A DNA stretch of 34,177 nucleotides from Actinomycetota bacterium (GCA_016870615.1 VGAZ01000009.1:1-34177), one strand, 5' to 3'. Counted from the first letter of the stretch, positions 1 to 8,680 are shown. The notes: generated by a model from the letters alone, not told the origin. Numbers and translations: made by a program.

Positions 1-42
1 TAGCGACAACATAATTTTTATACTGGGATTTTTTCAAAAATA

Positions 43-1248
43 ATGAAGCCTTTAGCAAACCTCAAAAAAACGATTCCTTATTTGCTCATTTTTTTTATTG
101 CCATATCTTTTTTAATGCTTGGCGGCTGCAGCGGCCAGGGTAAAAAGACGTTTGAGCAGTGGGAAAAAATTGAAGCTCAAAGAATTGCAGCAGTAGAAAA
201 AGACGAGCAGTATAAGGGTAAAGTACTGGAGATTATTTCAGATACAGAAGAAGAGCTTGAAGGCGGATTTATTACAAGGACCCAGGTGTTAAAAGTAAAG
301 ATAACCAGCGGCCCATTTAAAAATGAAATAATAGAGGTCTTAAATACTTCTGATGCAAGAAGCGCATATAATATAACTATTAAAAAAGGCCAGGGTATTT
401 TCGTAAAGCTTGAGTTTGACGGGAAAGGTGATATTAGCGGCGCTTATGTTACAGAGCTTGTAAGGGATAATTATATAATAATAATTGTATTTCTGTTTTT
501 TGCCATTCTTGTTTTAATTGGGCGCTTAAAGGGCTTAAGGGCAGCAATTACTCTTGCAGCGACAGTTGCGGCAGTATTTTTTATACTTATACCCCTGATC
601 TTGAGGGGATTTAGCCCTGTTTTAATATCTGTTGTTATTGGAATAGCTATTACGGTGATGACTCTTTTGGTTATTGGCGGCACAAACAGGAAATCACTGG
701 CTGCAATTGCCGGGACTTCCCTGGGCATTTTAATAGCAGGGGCTTTTGCCCTTATATTTGGCAGCGTTGCAAGCCTGACGGGGTTTTCAAGCGATGAAGC
801 AATAATGCTTCTTTATATACCGCAGAATATTGATTTTAACTTCAGGGGGCTCTTGTTTGCCGGCATTATACTTGCATCTCTTGGAGCTGTTATGGATATC
901 GGTATGTCTATTTCATCTTCAATGTTTGAGATTGCAAAAGCAGATCCTGCAATTAAAAGAAAGGATTTGGTTTCGGCAGGCATGAATGTTGGCAGGGATA
1001 TTATCGGCACAATGTCAAATACTTTAATACTTGTATATGTTGGAAGCTCGCTTCCCCTTATACTATTGTTTGTGGCTTATAAGATCCCGTTTATAGAGAT
1101 AATCAATAAAGATATGGTAGCCTCAGAGATAATCAGGGCATTATCAGGCAGTATCGGGCTAATACTGGCAATACCTTTGACTGTCTTTATATCCGCTTCC
1201 CTTTACAGTATAGATTATATGCGCTCAGCAAGGCATACAAAAAGATAA
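43..1248 (+). CDS. YibE/F family multi-pass membrane protein
   Basis: 401 residues. The N-terminus is a signal sequence ending in a lipobox-like LGGC (Cys29), followed by a soluble, probably extracytoplasmic domain to about residue 140. The rest is about seven hydrophobic segments (from roughly 143 to 395) rich in Gly and small residues, as in the YibE/F family (PF07907). Family members are predicted transporters or membrane proteins of unknown substrate, so no reaction is assigned. The ATG at 43 is the first in frame after the signal-peptide-length region begins; no clear ribosome binding site is visible. The next gene, a small lipoprotein, follows 38 bases later on the same strand and could be co-transcribed. 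The lipobox means the N-terminus may be lipid-anchored rather than a plain transmembrane helix, which I infer only from the motif. Confidence 0.85.
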   Translation: MKPLANLKKTIPYLLIFFIAISFLMLGGCSGQGKKTFEQWEKIEAQRIAAVEKDEQYKGKVLEIISDTEEELEGGFITRTQVLKVKITSGPFKNEIIEVLNTSDARSAYNITIKKGQGIFVKLEFDGKGDISGAYVTELVRDNYIIIIVFLFFAILVLIGRLKGLRAAITLAATVAAVFFILIPLILRGFSPVLISVVIGIAITVMTLLVIGGTNRKSLAAIAGTSLGILIAGAFALIFGSVASLTGFSSDEAIMLLYIPQNIDFNFRGLLFAGIILASLGAVMDIGMSISSSMFEIAKADPAIKRKDLVSAGMNVGRDIIGTMSNTLILVYVGSSLPLILLFVAYKIPFIEIINKDMVASEIIRALSGSIGLILAIPLTVFISASLYSIDYMRSARHTKR

Positions 1249-1286
1249 AACATAATAATTATGCCCGCAAAAAGTAAGAATTAATT

Positions 1287-1919
1287 ATGAAAAAAACAAA
1301 AATAAAAAATATTTTTTACAGATTGCCTGTTTTCATATTAATAACGGCAGTCCTTATTATAATGCAGGCCAGTTTTTTTGCCGGATGCCATGCTGTTCCC
1401 AAATACACCTATGAAGAATACAGGAAAATAAAGGCTTTCAATGAAAACAAGCAGACTTTGGAAATAACAGATAGCCAAGAGAGCCTGGATGATTTAGAGC
1501 TTTTTTACAGGGATCTTGAGCATTACAACACTTTTATTTCAGAATTTAGCGCTATTTACAATAAGTATTCAGGGCTGCTCTTTCCTTTGATTGACAGCTT
1601 TGATGCTGAGCAGGAAGATATGGATTTAAAAAAACAGCATGCCTCCTCCATGATGGATAATTACAGCCAGTGGCTTGGCGAAATAAAGGAAATGGATGTG
1701 CCCGGTATAGTTTCATCATATCATGGTTTTTTTAAAGATTATCTTGAAATTGAAATACTGTTTTATGAGAATTTCTTAACTGGTGATGCCCTTCTTTCCG
1801 GAAAATACCAGGCTGATGCAAATGAAATGTATGACGCTGTTAAATATGAGCTTGAGAGCATTGAGAGCCAATTAAACCAGAGGGCTGCAGAGCTTGGAAT
1901 TGACCAGGTATTTAATTAG
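1287..1919 (+). CDS. small lipoprotein of unknown function
   Basis: 210 residues. The N-terminus is basic (MKKTKIK), followed by a hydrophobic stretch and a lipobox-like FFAGC (Cys34), so a lipid-anchored extracytoplasmic protein is likely. The mature part is acidic and predicted helical, without motifs I recognise. It follows the YibE/F gene by 38 bases, on the same strand, suggesting a shared transcript. No ribosome binding site of consensus quality is visible. I do not recognise the family; it may be lineage-specific. Confidence 0.7.
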   Translation: MKKTKIKNIFYRLPVFILITAVLIIMQASFFAGCHAVPKYTYEEYRKIKAFNENKQTLEITDSQESLDDLELFYRDLEHYNTFISEFSAIYNKYSGLLFPLIDSFDAEQEDMDLKKQHASSMMDNYSQWLGEIKEMDVPGIVSSYHGFFKDYLEIEILFYENFLTGDALLSGKYQADANEMYDAVKYELESIESQLNQRAAELGIDQVFN

Positions 1920-2069
1920 GATTTAGGCTGCTATTATTCTCATTGAAAAAATTTTCCTTGCATAAATACTGCTGCGTGTGTAGAATATGCTGGTGTTACT
2001 ATTTTATAATTAATAACACGATTTCAAATTTAACAATAATTTAATTTAATTATATTTTGCTCATGGCGC

Positions 2070-2081
2070 TATGCAAGCATA
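2070..2081. promoter_or_regulatory. short palindrome upstream of the Ni/Co operon
   Basis: A perfect inverted repeat TATGC-AA-GCATA lies about 47 bases before the first gene of the Ni/Co transport operon, in the 208-base AT-rich spacer after the preceding lipoprotein gene. Its position fits an operator near the promoter. It does not match the NikR spacing (GTATGA-N16-TCATAC), so no regulator is named. Short palindromes occur by chance in AT-rich DNA, so the assignment is weak. Confidence 0.25.
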
Positions 2082-2127
2082 AGTTTTAATAGCAAAATCT
2101 ATTATTTTATACTGAGGAGTTAATACA

Positions 2128-3012
2128 ATGAGTTTGAATAAAAACACGCCGGGAAAAATTATTATTGCATTGAAGAAGTATGGAATTGTTTTTGCAATTG
2201 CAACACTGCTGGTGACTGTTTTGCTTGTATCCGGATTTGGTTGTAAAAGTGATGCAAAGCCTGCAGCTGAAGAATCTGGCGCTATTGCAGAAACCGGCAC
2301 ACTGGCCTTTGTTGCCAATGGAGAGGATTTTGTGCGTGAGGGCATGAGCTCAAAAGAAAGCTGGAATATAAGCTTTGATCACGCTTATATAACACTGGCT
2401 GATATAAAGGCTTACCAGACAGACCCGCCTTATGATACAGGCCAGGGTTGGGATTTTGAATATAAGGAAATGGTTGAGCTTGCTGGAAAATTCACTGTTG
2501 ATTTGGCAAGTCCTGATGCTGACCCTGCACCAGTCAGACAGGCAGATAATGTTCCTGCAGGTCATTATAATGCTATTTCCTGGACCATGGCTCGTGCTGA
2601 TTCGGGTCCTTCTGAGGGTTATGCCCTTCTGATTGTGGGCACAGGCGAAAAAGATGGAGAGATAATAAATTTCTCTTTAGGTTTTGAACAGGAAGTTGCT
2701 TATCTTGGGGGAGATTATATTGGTGATGTAAGAAAAGGAATTTTAAATCCCGGGGGAAGCGCTGAAATTGAGATGACTTTTCATTTTGACCATCTTTTTG
2801 GTACTGATGAAGAGGATGCTGATGATCCTATGAACCTGGACGCGCTTGGTTTTGCCCCTCTGGCAGAAATAGCTGCAGGTGATTCTGTTGAGGTGAGTAT
2901 GAGCAGTCTCAGTAAATTATTGGACCCAGGTGTTTTTGGCTTGATTGAAAAGATTTTACTTCACTTTGGCCATGTTGGAGAAGGCCATTGCCTGGCAAAA
3001 TATATTAATTGA
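2128..3012 (+). CDS. putative metal-associated lipoprotein heading the Ni/Co uptake operon
   Basis: 294 residues, preceded by a strong ribosome binding site (GAGGAG, 2114-2119). A signal sequence ends at a lipobox-like SGFGC (Cys39). The mature protein looks like a beta-rich extracytoplasmic domain. It carries FHFDH near residue 220 and a C-terminal HFGHVGEGHCL, which gives clustered His and one Cys able to bind a transition metal. It begins a run of five same-strand genes that continue with a CbiL/NikL-like protein, cbiM, cbiQ and cbiO. From that context I infer a role in capturing or sensing Ni or Co outside the membrane. I have an impression of similar proteins beside cbiM genes elsewhere but cannot name a characterised member. 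It could instead bind a metallophore or only respond to metal. Confidence 0.7.
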   Translation: MSLNKNTPGKIIIALKKYGIVFAIATLLVTVLLVSGFGCKSDAKPAAEESGAIAETGTLAFVANGEDFVREGMSSKESWNISFDHAYITLADIKAYQTDPPYDTGQGWDFEYKEMVELAGKFTVDLASPDADPAPVRQADNVPAGHYNAISWTMARADSGPSEGYALLIVGTGEKDGEIINFSLGFEQEVAYLGGDYIGDVRKGILNPGGSAEIEMTFHFDHLFGTDEEDADDPMNLDALGFAPLAEIAAGDSVEVSMSSLSKLLDPGVFGLIEKILLHFGHVGEGHCLAKYIN

Positions 3013-3027
3013 TAAAAGAGGTTTTAA

Positions 3028-3504
3028 GTGTTAAGCAATTATCGGCAAGGATGGCATTTTCTTATAGCTGCCGGGCTTATAATAGCAACTATTGTTATTG
3101 TATTAATTATTCCTGCAGGTGATCTTGCAGCACATGGTGTTATTCTTGAATACACGCAGAATTCCTCAGTGGAAATAACCGCCCGCTACGATTACGGCGA
3201 GCCCATGTCCGGCGCCCAGGTTGCCGTTTTTGCGCCCGGCAGCCCTTCTGAACCATGGCTGACAGGAACTTGTGATGACTCCGGGAAGTTTTCTTTTGTT
3301 CCTGACACGCAAATACCCGGTTTGTGGGAAGTGCAGGTTCGCCAGGCAGGCCACGGCGATATTATCAGGATACAAATAAGCGAAGGCAGCGCTGGCCCTT
3401 CTGGAGCAGGAGGTTTTACCACTGCACAAAAAATCATTATGGCTGCTGCTGTTATCTGGGGGCTTGTTGGCACAGCCCTGTTCTTTACCAGGAGGCGAGC
3501 CTGA
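3028..3504 (+). CDS. CbiL/NikL-like extracytoplasmic component of Ni/Co ECF transporter
   Basis: 158 residues, GTG start at 3028 with AGAGG a few bases upstream. It has one N-terminal hydrophobic segment ending LAAHGV, a beta-sandwich middle and a C-terminal transmembrane helix (about 131-152) followed by TRRRA. The phrases AHGVILEY, GEPM.GAQV and RQAGHGDI are typical of the additional periplasmic component (CbiL or NikL) that accompanies CbiM/NikM when no CbiN is present. If the signal peptide is cut after LAA, the mature protein begins with His36, a potential amino-terminal metal ligand. The cbiM start codon lies two bases after this stop, and no cbiN is seen, consistent with this protein taking its place. 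Metal choice (Ni or Co) cannot be read from the sequence. Confidence 0.82.
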   Translation: MLSNYRQGWHFLIAAGLIIATIVIVLIIPAGDLAAHGVILEYTQNSSVEITARYDYGEPMSGAQVAVFAPGSPSEPWLTGTCDDSGKFSFVPDTQIPGLWEVQVRQAGHGDIIRIQISEGSAGPSGAGGFTTAQKIIMAAAVIWGLVGTALFFTRRRA

Positions 3505-3506
3505 TT

Positions 3507-4157
3507 ATGCATTTGCCTGATGGAATTATAACAGCACCCGCAATTATCGGCGGATATGCTGCTGCAGCAGGAATTACCGCTTTCTCAATGTATAAAATTA
3601 AAAAGCAGCATATTAATCCGCGCAATATTATACCCCGGGCAGCCTTACTTACTGCTGCTTTTTTTGCCGCTTCGCTAATTCATATACCTATTCCCCCGGT
3701 AAGTGTACATCTGGTTCTTTCCGGACTTATGGGAGTTATGCTGGGCTGGTTTTCTTTTCCGGCTATTATTGTTGGCTTGCTGCTCCAGGCAGTGATGTTC
3801 CAGCACGGCGGCCTTACCACTCTTGGCATCAATGCATGCATTATGGGAGTTCCGGCAATTCTGGCTTACTATATTTTTTATATACGCAAGAAATCCGGGC
3901 AAAAAAAGCCCCTGACCCATGCCCTTCTTGCTTTTGGGGCCTCTTTTATTGCTGTTGTGCTTGGAGCCTTAATGGCCGCACTTTTGATTATATTTGCCAC
4001 ACCCGCCTATCTTGATGCTGCTGCTGAAAGAAATGCGGTTATTGCATTAAGTATTGCCCATCTGCCAGTGGCAATTATAGAGGGGGTCTTTACCGCAATA
4101 GTTGTTCTCTTTTTGCTTAAAGTAAAACCTGCCCTTCTGGAATGTGATGGTCAATGA
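3507..4157 (+). CDS. cbiM: Ni/Co ECF transporter substrate-specific component CbiM
   Basis: 216 residues when started at ATG 3507. The frame stays open further upstream, but this start is preceded by GGAGG (3491-3495) and yields the family-defining N-terminus MHLPDG. In characterised NikM proteins, the N-terminal Met-His pair is inserted into the binding site and coordinates the metal. About six hydrophobic helices follow, as in the S-component that picks up Ni2+ or Co2+ from outside the membrane. The stop overlaps the next start (ATGA, 4154-4157), so translation of cbiM and cbiQ is likely coupled. Together with cbiQ and cbiO it forms a complete ECF transporter. Confidence 0.93.
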   Translation: MHLPDGIITAPAIIGGYAAAAGITAFSMYKIKKQHINPRNIIPRAALLTAAFFAASLIHIPIPPVSVHLVLSGLMGVMLGWFSFPAIIVGLLLQAVMFQHGGLTTLGINACIMGVPAILAYYIFYIRKKSGQKKPLTHALLAFGASFIAVVLGALMAALLIIFATPAYLDAAAERNAVIALSIAHLPVAIIEGVFTAIVVLFLLKVKPALLECDGQ

Positions 4158-4912
4158 TTGACAAAGGATATATTAATAAAACTGCAGCGCAAAGCATATT
4201 GGGCCGCTGGGAGGCGCGGCTGAAATTGCCCGGGCTGATGTTGCTGATTTTTACCTTTGCCTTTATAAGAGACCTGCGCCTGCTGCCATTTTTGGTGCTG
4301 GCTGCCGCGCTGACTTACTCATTTTCAGGTCTTTCACTAAAGCATTTAATAAAAAGAATGCGCATGCCGGGATTTTTCCTGGTTGCAATTGCATTGATTT
4401 TACCTTTTTGGTCCGGGCAAACCATTTTGTGGCAGCTGGGGCCCCTTGCGCTGCGCCTTGAGGGTTTACTGGCACTTCTTGTAATTACAGTTAAATTCTT
4501 TTCAATATTGATTTTAGTAATAGCCCTGTTCGGAACTACTACCCTGCCGCAGATGGCCATAGCCCTTCGCGCTATCCGTATTCCATGGCTCATTACTGAT
4601 CTTTTGCTATTTACATACCGATATATTTACCAGCTGCTCTCTGATCTTAACCGCATGCGCATTGCGGCACGGCTGCGCGGTTTTAGGGCAAACTCATTTA
4701 ATGCAATTAAACCGCTTGCATTTATAACCGGCACCATGCTTGTGTCCAGCCATAATCAGTCGGAAAGGGTCTTCCAGGCAATGACTCTGCGCGGATATGG
4801 AAACACCAAACAACCCCTCCCAATTTTCAGCCCAATACCCGCCGACTTTATTCTCCTGGCAGTATACATTTTGCTTTCGGCCCTTCTTATTTTATTCCAG
4901 TTTATAATTTAG
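4154..4912 (+). CDS. cbiQ: ECF transporter transmembrane coupling protein CbiQ
   Basis: 252 residues, overlapping the cbiM stop by four bases. It has five to six hydrophobic segments. Toward residues 165-220 it has the Ala-Arg-Gly coupling motifs of the family (AARLRGF and TLRGYG), which contact the ATPase. CbiQ is the T-component connecting the metal-binding CbiM to the CbiO ATPase. It sits in the inner membrane. The gap to cbiO is 59 bases and contains a TATAAT-like hexamer (4925-4930), which might be an internal promoter, though no good -35 element accompanies it. Confidence 0.9.
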   Translation: MIDKGYINKTAAQSILGRWEARLKLPGLMLLIFTFAFIRDLRLLPFLVLAAALTYSFSGLSLKHLIKRMRMPGFFLVAIALILPFWSGQTILWQLGPLALRLEGLLALLVITVKFFSILILVIALFGTTTLPQMAIALRAIRIPWLITDLLLFTYRYIYQLLSDLNRMRIAARLRGFRANSFNAIKPLAFITGTMLVSSHNQSERVFQAMTLRGYGNTKQPLPIFSPIPADFILLAVYILLSALLILFQFII

Positions 4913-4971
4913 CACTGCAGGTGTTATAATCTCAGAAAAGAAAAATCCAGGAAAAAATATGAGGAGTTAAT

Positions 4972-5739
4972 TTGATTGCTGAAGATTTAAAGATATCCAG
5001 CCTGCGCTATTCTTATCCAGGGCAAAAACCTATTTTGCAAGATATTGGCTTAGTTATAAATTCAGGAGAAAAGGTTGGCTTAATCGGGCCCAACGGTGCA
5101 GGTAAAACCACCCTTTTTTTACTTATTACTGGTATCCTTAAGCCTTCTGCAGGCCAGATTACTGTTTTTGAAAAACCGGTAAAGCCAGGGGCTTTTAATC
5201 CTCAAGTGGGCATGATTTTCCAGCACACAGCTGACCAGTTGATCAGCCCGTCTGTGCACGAAGATATAGCTTTTGGCCCTCAAAACATGGGTTTGGGTGA
5301 GCAGGAGATTAACAAAAGGGTCAAAGAGGCTGCAACCCTTGCCGGCATACAGCACCTTCTGGAAAGGCCTCCGCATCAATTATCGGCCGGTGAACAGCGG
5401 CTGGTTGCCCTTTGCGGCATCCTGGCTATGCAGCCCCGCCTTCTTATAATGGATGAGCCGACATCGGATCTTGACATCAGGTACCGCCGCCGGCTAATTG
5501 GTATCCTTTCTCATATGGAAGATAAAACCCTTTTAATAGCATCCCATGATTTAGAGTTTATACTTGAAACCTGCAGCCGTGTAATTTTGCTCGAAAGCAG
5601 CGCCATTTGCGCTGATGGCAGCCCTGCTGAAGTAATGGGCAACAAAACCCTGATGGAAAAACACGGGCTTGAAGTGCCTCATTCCCTTAGTGTTTCCTGG
5701 CACAAACATAGAAAAACAATTAAAAAGCCGGGCCATTAA
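4972..5739 (+). CDS. cbiO: ECF transporter ATP-binding protein CbiO
   Basis: 255 residues. The TTG start at 4972 is chosen because a strong GAGGAG (4961-4966) sits five bases upstream. Walker A is GPNGAGKT (39-46), the Q-loop Gln is near 84, the ABC signature is LSAGE (137-141), Walker B is LLIMDE (157-162), and the switch His is in ASHD (about 192). This is the A-component that hydrolyses ATP to drive Ni or Co import through CbiM/CbiQ. It is the last gene of the operon; the following 140 bases are AT-rich and separate it from the convergent feo operon. Only one CbiO is present, so it presumably acts as a homodimer. Confidence 0.92.
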   Translation: MIAEDLKISSLRYSYPGQKPILQDIGLVINSGEKVGLIGPNGAGKTTLFLLITGILKPSAGQITVFEKPVKPGAFNPQVGMIFQHTADQLISPSVHEDIAFGPQNMGLGEQEINKRVKEAATLAGIQHLLERPPHQLSAGEQRLVALCGILAMQPRLLIMDEPTSDLDIRYRRRLIGILSHMEDKTLLIASHDLEFILETCSRVILLESSAICADGSPAEVMGNKTLMEKHGLEVPHSLSVSWHKHRKTIKKPGH

Positions 5740-5879
5740 TTTTTTTCTATTTTGCTCATATAATAGATTGAGGCATAAATATCATGGGTAATGCCATAAT
5801 CTGCTTCCGCACTTTTTTAATAAAAACGGTTTTTTAAGCATAAAATACCAATTTTTTGCACCACTGCATTCAGCATATT

Positions 5880-6074
5880 TTAATTCTTTTGTGCAGGCAA
5901 TTTTTTACTTTCAGTTTGATTATCGCTATTACACAGGCCGTAAGTGCCGCAGGCTGAACATGCCCCGGTAGAACATGCGCCTTTTCCCCTTATATCCCGG
6001 ATTATCAAAAAAATAGTCAAAGCCACTGCCGCAATGCCTATTACAATTATTATTATAATTTCCCATAAAAGCAT
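5880..6074 (-). CDS. FeoB-associated Cys-rich membrane peptide
   Basis: 64 residues, start ATG 6074 with a strong GAGGTGG upstream. One N-terminal transmembrane helix (about residues 3-25) is followed by a short basic segment and a cysteine-rich tail (CSTGACSACGTYGLC). This architecture is that of the FeoB-associated Cys-rich membrane proteins (PF12669). It lies 15 bases downstream of feoB on the same strand. The tail could bind iron or act in redox handling at the FeoB channel, but this is inferred from the cysteines and the location. No function is established for this family that I can state with confidence. Confidence 0.85.
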   Translation of the reverse strand: MLLWEIIIIIVIGIAAVALTIFLIIRDIRGKGACSTGACSACGTYGLCNSDNQTESKKLPAQKN

Positions 6075-6089
6075 ATAAATCCACCTCTT

Positions 6090-8234
6090 TTAAACAAACA
6101 AACTTCCCACCTGGAACACTATTAATGAAACCACCCATGCAAGAAGAAGTGTAAATCCTACCTGGAGCCACATTTCTTTCCAGCCCGCCTCTCTCCTGAA
6201 TACTGCCATGCCTGCCATGCAAGGAAAATAGAGCAGGGTAAAGAGCATAAAATTATAGCCTTTAAGCGGGCTGTAGTCATTTGCTATTTTTTCCCTTAAT
6301 GTCTCTGTTTCTTCATCAGCTTCCTGTATACTGTAAAGCGTTCCCATTGTGGAAACAATTACTTCTTTTGCCGCAATACCGGAAAGCGATGCAATGGCAA
6401 GTTTCCAGTCAAATCCAAGCGGTTTAAATACAGGCTCAATAAACCGCCCTATTCTGCCAGCTGCTGAATATTCAAGCTCTTCCATTCCCATCTTTGCTTC
6501 TATTTCAGTAAGAGCAGCTTTGTAATCCTCCTCACTTAAGCTTCCTGCCTCAAAGGATGCTTCAACTCCAGCAATTTCAGCTTCATAGTCTGTTGAATAA
6601 TTAGCGCCAATTGCAGGAAAGGTAAAAAGTATCCACATAATAATAGATATGCCAAGTATTATGGTCCCGGCTTTTTTAAGATACAGCCATGTTCTCTCCC
6701 ATGTATGCAGCAACACACTTTTAAGTGTTGGTATCCTGTATGACGGCAGTTCCATTACAAAAGGCGATGACTCTCCTTTGAACCTGGTTACTCTCAAAAG
6801 CTTTGCTACAAGTACAGCCACTATTATTCCAATAACGTAAATCGAAAATACTACATTGCCGGCTCTCTGGGAAAAGAATGCCCCTGCAAAAAGAATGTAA
6901 ACGGGCAGCCTTGCCCCACAGCTCATAAATGTGTTTACATGCATGGTAATTAACCTGTCTTTTTTATCATCAAGAATCCTTGAGCCCATATATGCCGGAA
7001 TTGTGCAGCCAAAACCTATCAGCATAGGAATGAAAGACTTGCCGTGCAGCCCTATCCTGTGCATAATCTGGTCCATGACAAAAGCAACTCTTGCCATGTA
7101 TCCGCTGTCTTCCAGCACGGCAATGCATAAAAACAATAATATTATGTTGGGTGTAAATATTATTACACCGCCAACTCCGCCAATTATTCCATCCACTAAC
7201 AGTGATTTTATGAGGCCTGCAGGTATAACATTTGAAACCAGATCTGCCAGCCTGGAAAAGCCTGTATCTATCCATTCCATTGGATAGGCCCCAACTTTAA
7301 ATACAAACTGGAACATCAGCCACATAAGCAGGCCAAAAATAGGAAGTCCCGCTATCCTGTTGGTTAAAACCCTGTCTATTTTTTCACTTGCAGTTACTTT
7401 TTCTATTTCAGTCTCACAATGCGTTTCTGTAAGGGCCCCCTTTATGAACCCGTACCTTGCATCAGCAATAATTGTAGAGGGGTTATCCCTGAGAATGTTT
7501 TTAAGGTGGTTTATTGATTTATTGACTTCATTTTCCAGAAAAGGAAAAACTGCTTCATTTTCTTTTTGAAGCTGGTTTTTTATTTCCATATCCTCTTCAA
7601 GCAATTTTAAGGAAACCCAGCCTGGATTTAAGTTTTTTAGAATTATTTTCTTATCAATAATGATCCTGGAAATCCTGTCTATCTCATTTTCAACTTCTTC
7701 GCCATATTTTATTTTATACGGGCTTTTGCCTTCATTTTCCTTCAGCTTTATAATCTCATCCAGCAGCTCTTTTGTACCTTTGTTCTTAAATCCTGTTGTC
7801 TCTACTATAGGAGTTCCAAGCAAATCTGATAACTGGCTTATGTTAATAACCAGCCCGCATTGCTTAACTATATCAGCCATATTAAAAGCCAGGATTACAG
7901 GAATGCCAAGTTCCATAATCTGGACTGCAAGGTAGAGATTTCTTTCAAGATTTGAAGCATCAATAACATCCACAACAATATCGGGTTTTTCATTTATTAT
8001 ATAATTCCTGGCCACTATTTCATCTTCTGAATATGCCGTAAGACTGTATGTGCCGGGCAAATCGACTACATTGATTTTATAACCTTTATAGATGACATCG
8101 CCGGATTTTTTTTCTACAGTTACACCCGGATAATTGCCCACATGCTGGCGTGAGCCGGTAATGTTATTAAAAATAGTTGTTTTCCCTGAGTTCGGGTTCC
8201 CTGCAAGCGCTACAGTAATTTCTTTTTTTTCCAT
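6090..8234 (-). CDS. feoB: ferrous iron transport protein B
   Basis: 714 residues. The N-terminal cytosolic G domain has G1 GNPNSGKT (12-19), the G2 region with VGNYPGVTV (32-40), G3 DLPG (58-61) and G4 NMAD (118-121). It is followed by the helical spacer domain and the polytopic membrane part with repeated Gate domains (for example FTPNIILLFLCIAVLEDSGY and the GCTIPA region near 410). FeoB imports Fe2+ under reducing conditions, with GTP binding regulating uptake. It lies 52 bases downstream of feoA and 15 bases upstream of the Cys-rich partner, giving a feoA-feoB-partner operon. Length and motifs look complete. Confidence 0.97.
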   Translation of the reverse strand: MEKKEITVALAGNPNSGKTTIFNNITGSRQHVGNYPGVTVEKKSGDVIYKGYKINVVDLPGTYSLTAYSEDEIVARNYIINEKPDIVVDVIDASNLERNLYLAVQIMELGIPVILAFNMADIVKQCGLVINISQLSDLLGTPIVETTGFKNKGTKELLDEIIKLKENEGKSPYKIKYGEEVENEIDRISRIIIDKKIILKNLNPGWVSLKLLEEDMEIKNQLQKENEAVFPFLENEVNKSINHLKNILRDNPSTIIADARYGFIKGALTETHCETEIEKVTASEKIDRVLTNRIAGLPIFGLLMWLMFQFVFKVGAYPMEWIDTGFSRLADLVSNVIPAGLIKSLLVDGIIGGVGGVIIFTPNIILLFLCIAVLEDSGYMARVAFVMDQIMHRIGLHGKSFIPMLIGFGCTIPAYMGSRILDDKKDRLITMHVNTFMSCGARLPVYILFAGAFFSQRAGNVVFSIYVIGIIVAVLVAKLLRVTRFKGESSPFVMELPSYRIPTLKSVLLHTWERTWLYLKKAGTIILGISIIMWILFTFPAIGANYSTDYEAEIAGVEASFEAGSLSEEDYKAALTEIEAKMGMEELEYSAAGRIGRFIEPVFKPLGFDWKLAIASLSGIAAKEVIVSTMGTLYSIQEADEETETLREKIANDYSPLKGYNFMLFTLLYFPCMAGMAVFRREAGWKEMWLQVGFTLLLAWVVSLIVFQVGSLFV

Positions 8235-8286
8235 TTAAGTTCCCAAAAATTAATATTTAATATTTTTTAAAAGGTCATGAATTTTT

Positions 8287-8511
8287 TTATAATTTTTCAA
8301 TTTCTATTTCTTTTGCTTCATTTTTCCTTAGACTGAGATGATAGCCCCTTATAATTATATCCATCGGATCTCCAAGAGGAGCAACTTTTGATACGATTAT
8401 TTTTTCACCTCTTAAACATCCCATATCAAGAAGCCTCCTGAATGTGGTTCCGCTTCCATGTATTTTTATAATTCTGCAGCTTTCTTTAGGTTTTAATTCG
8501 TTTAACCTCAT
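8287..8511 (-). CDS. feoA: FeoA family ferrous iron transport protein
   Basis: 74 residues, an SH3-like FeoA domain (MRLNELKPKES at the start, LDMGCLRGE in the middle, LRKNEA near the end). The frame has an earlier ATG at 8523, but the GGGAGGG directly preceding ATG 8511 lies inside those extra four codons and is an ideal ribosome binding site for 8511, so I take that start. FeoA is a small cytosolic partner needed for FeoB-mediated Fe2+ uptake. It is the first gene after the promoter described upstream. Confidence 0.93.
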   Translation of the reverse strand: MRLNELKPKESCRIIKIHGSGTTFRRLLDMGCLRGEKIIVSKVAPLGDPMDIIIRGYHLSLRKNEAKEIEIEKL

Positions 8512-8538
8512 AAGCCCTCCCATTTAATATAATTAAAT

Positions 8539-8556
8539 AGTTAGTCATATCTAACT
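8539..8556. promoter_or_regulatory. probable metal-responsive operator of the feo operon
   Basis: An 18-base inverted repeat with perfect six-base arms (AGTTAG and CTAACT around a six-base centre) lies between the -10 element and feoA, roughly at +10 to +27. The TTAG...CTAA core and location resemble operators of DtxR/IdeR/MntR-type metalloregulators. A regulator bound here would block transcription when iron is plentiful. Assignment to a specific regulator is inference. Confidence 0.5.
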
Positions 8557-8571
8557 TATATAGGAGCGTCT

Positions 8572-8600
8572 AATATAAATTAAAAAATAATTGATGTCAA
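8572..8600 (-). promoter_or_regulatory. sigma-70-type promoter of feoA
   Basis: Reading on the minus strand, a perfect -35 TTGACA (8600-8595) is separated by exactly 17 bases from a -10 TATATT (8577-8572). This is the best promoter seen in the window. It drives the feoA-feoB operon and is followed immediately by the inverted-repeat operator at 8539-8556. Confidence 0.7.
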
Positions 8601-8680
8601 TAGGCAGGTTTTAAAAATAATGTTGTCTTGAAGGGATTTTTTTTATTATGATTTTTGTTTGCAGCCCATGCAGGTTAAAC

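Noticed and set aside
3324-3506. The cbiM frame is open upstream to 3324, giving 61 additional residues.
   Set aside because: The extension overlaps the CbiL/NikL-like gene and has no family resemblance; ATG 3507 gives MHLPDG with GGAGG upstream.
2051-5758. The 12-base string TATTTTGCTCAT occurs on both sides of the Ni/Co operon (about 2053 and 5748).
   Set aside because: It is a short AT-rich string in AT-rich spacers, the flanks are not similar, and the operon shows no other sign of being mobile.
5820-5840. AAAAAC-G-GTTTTT downstream of cbiO as a terminator.
   Set aside because: The loop is one base, too short for a hairpin, so it is not a convincing terminator.
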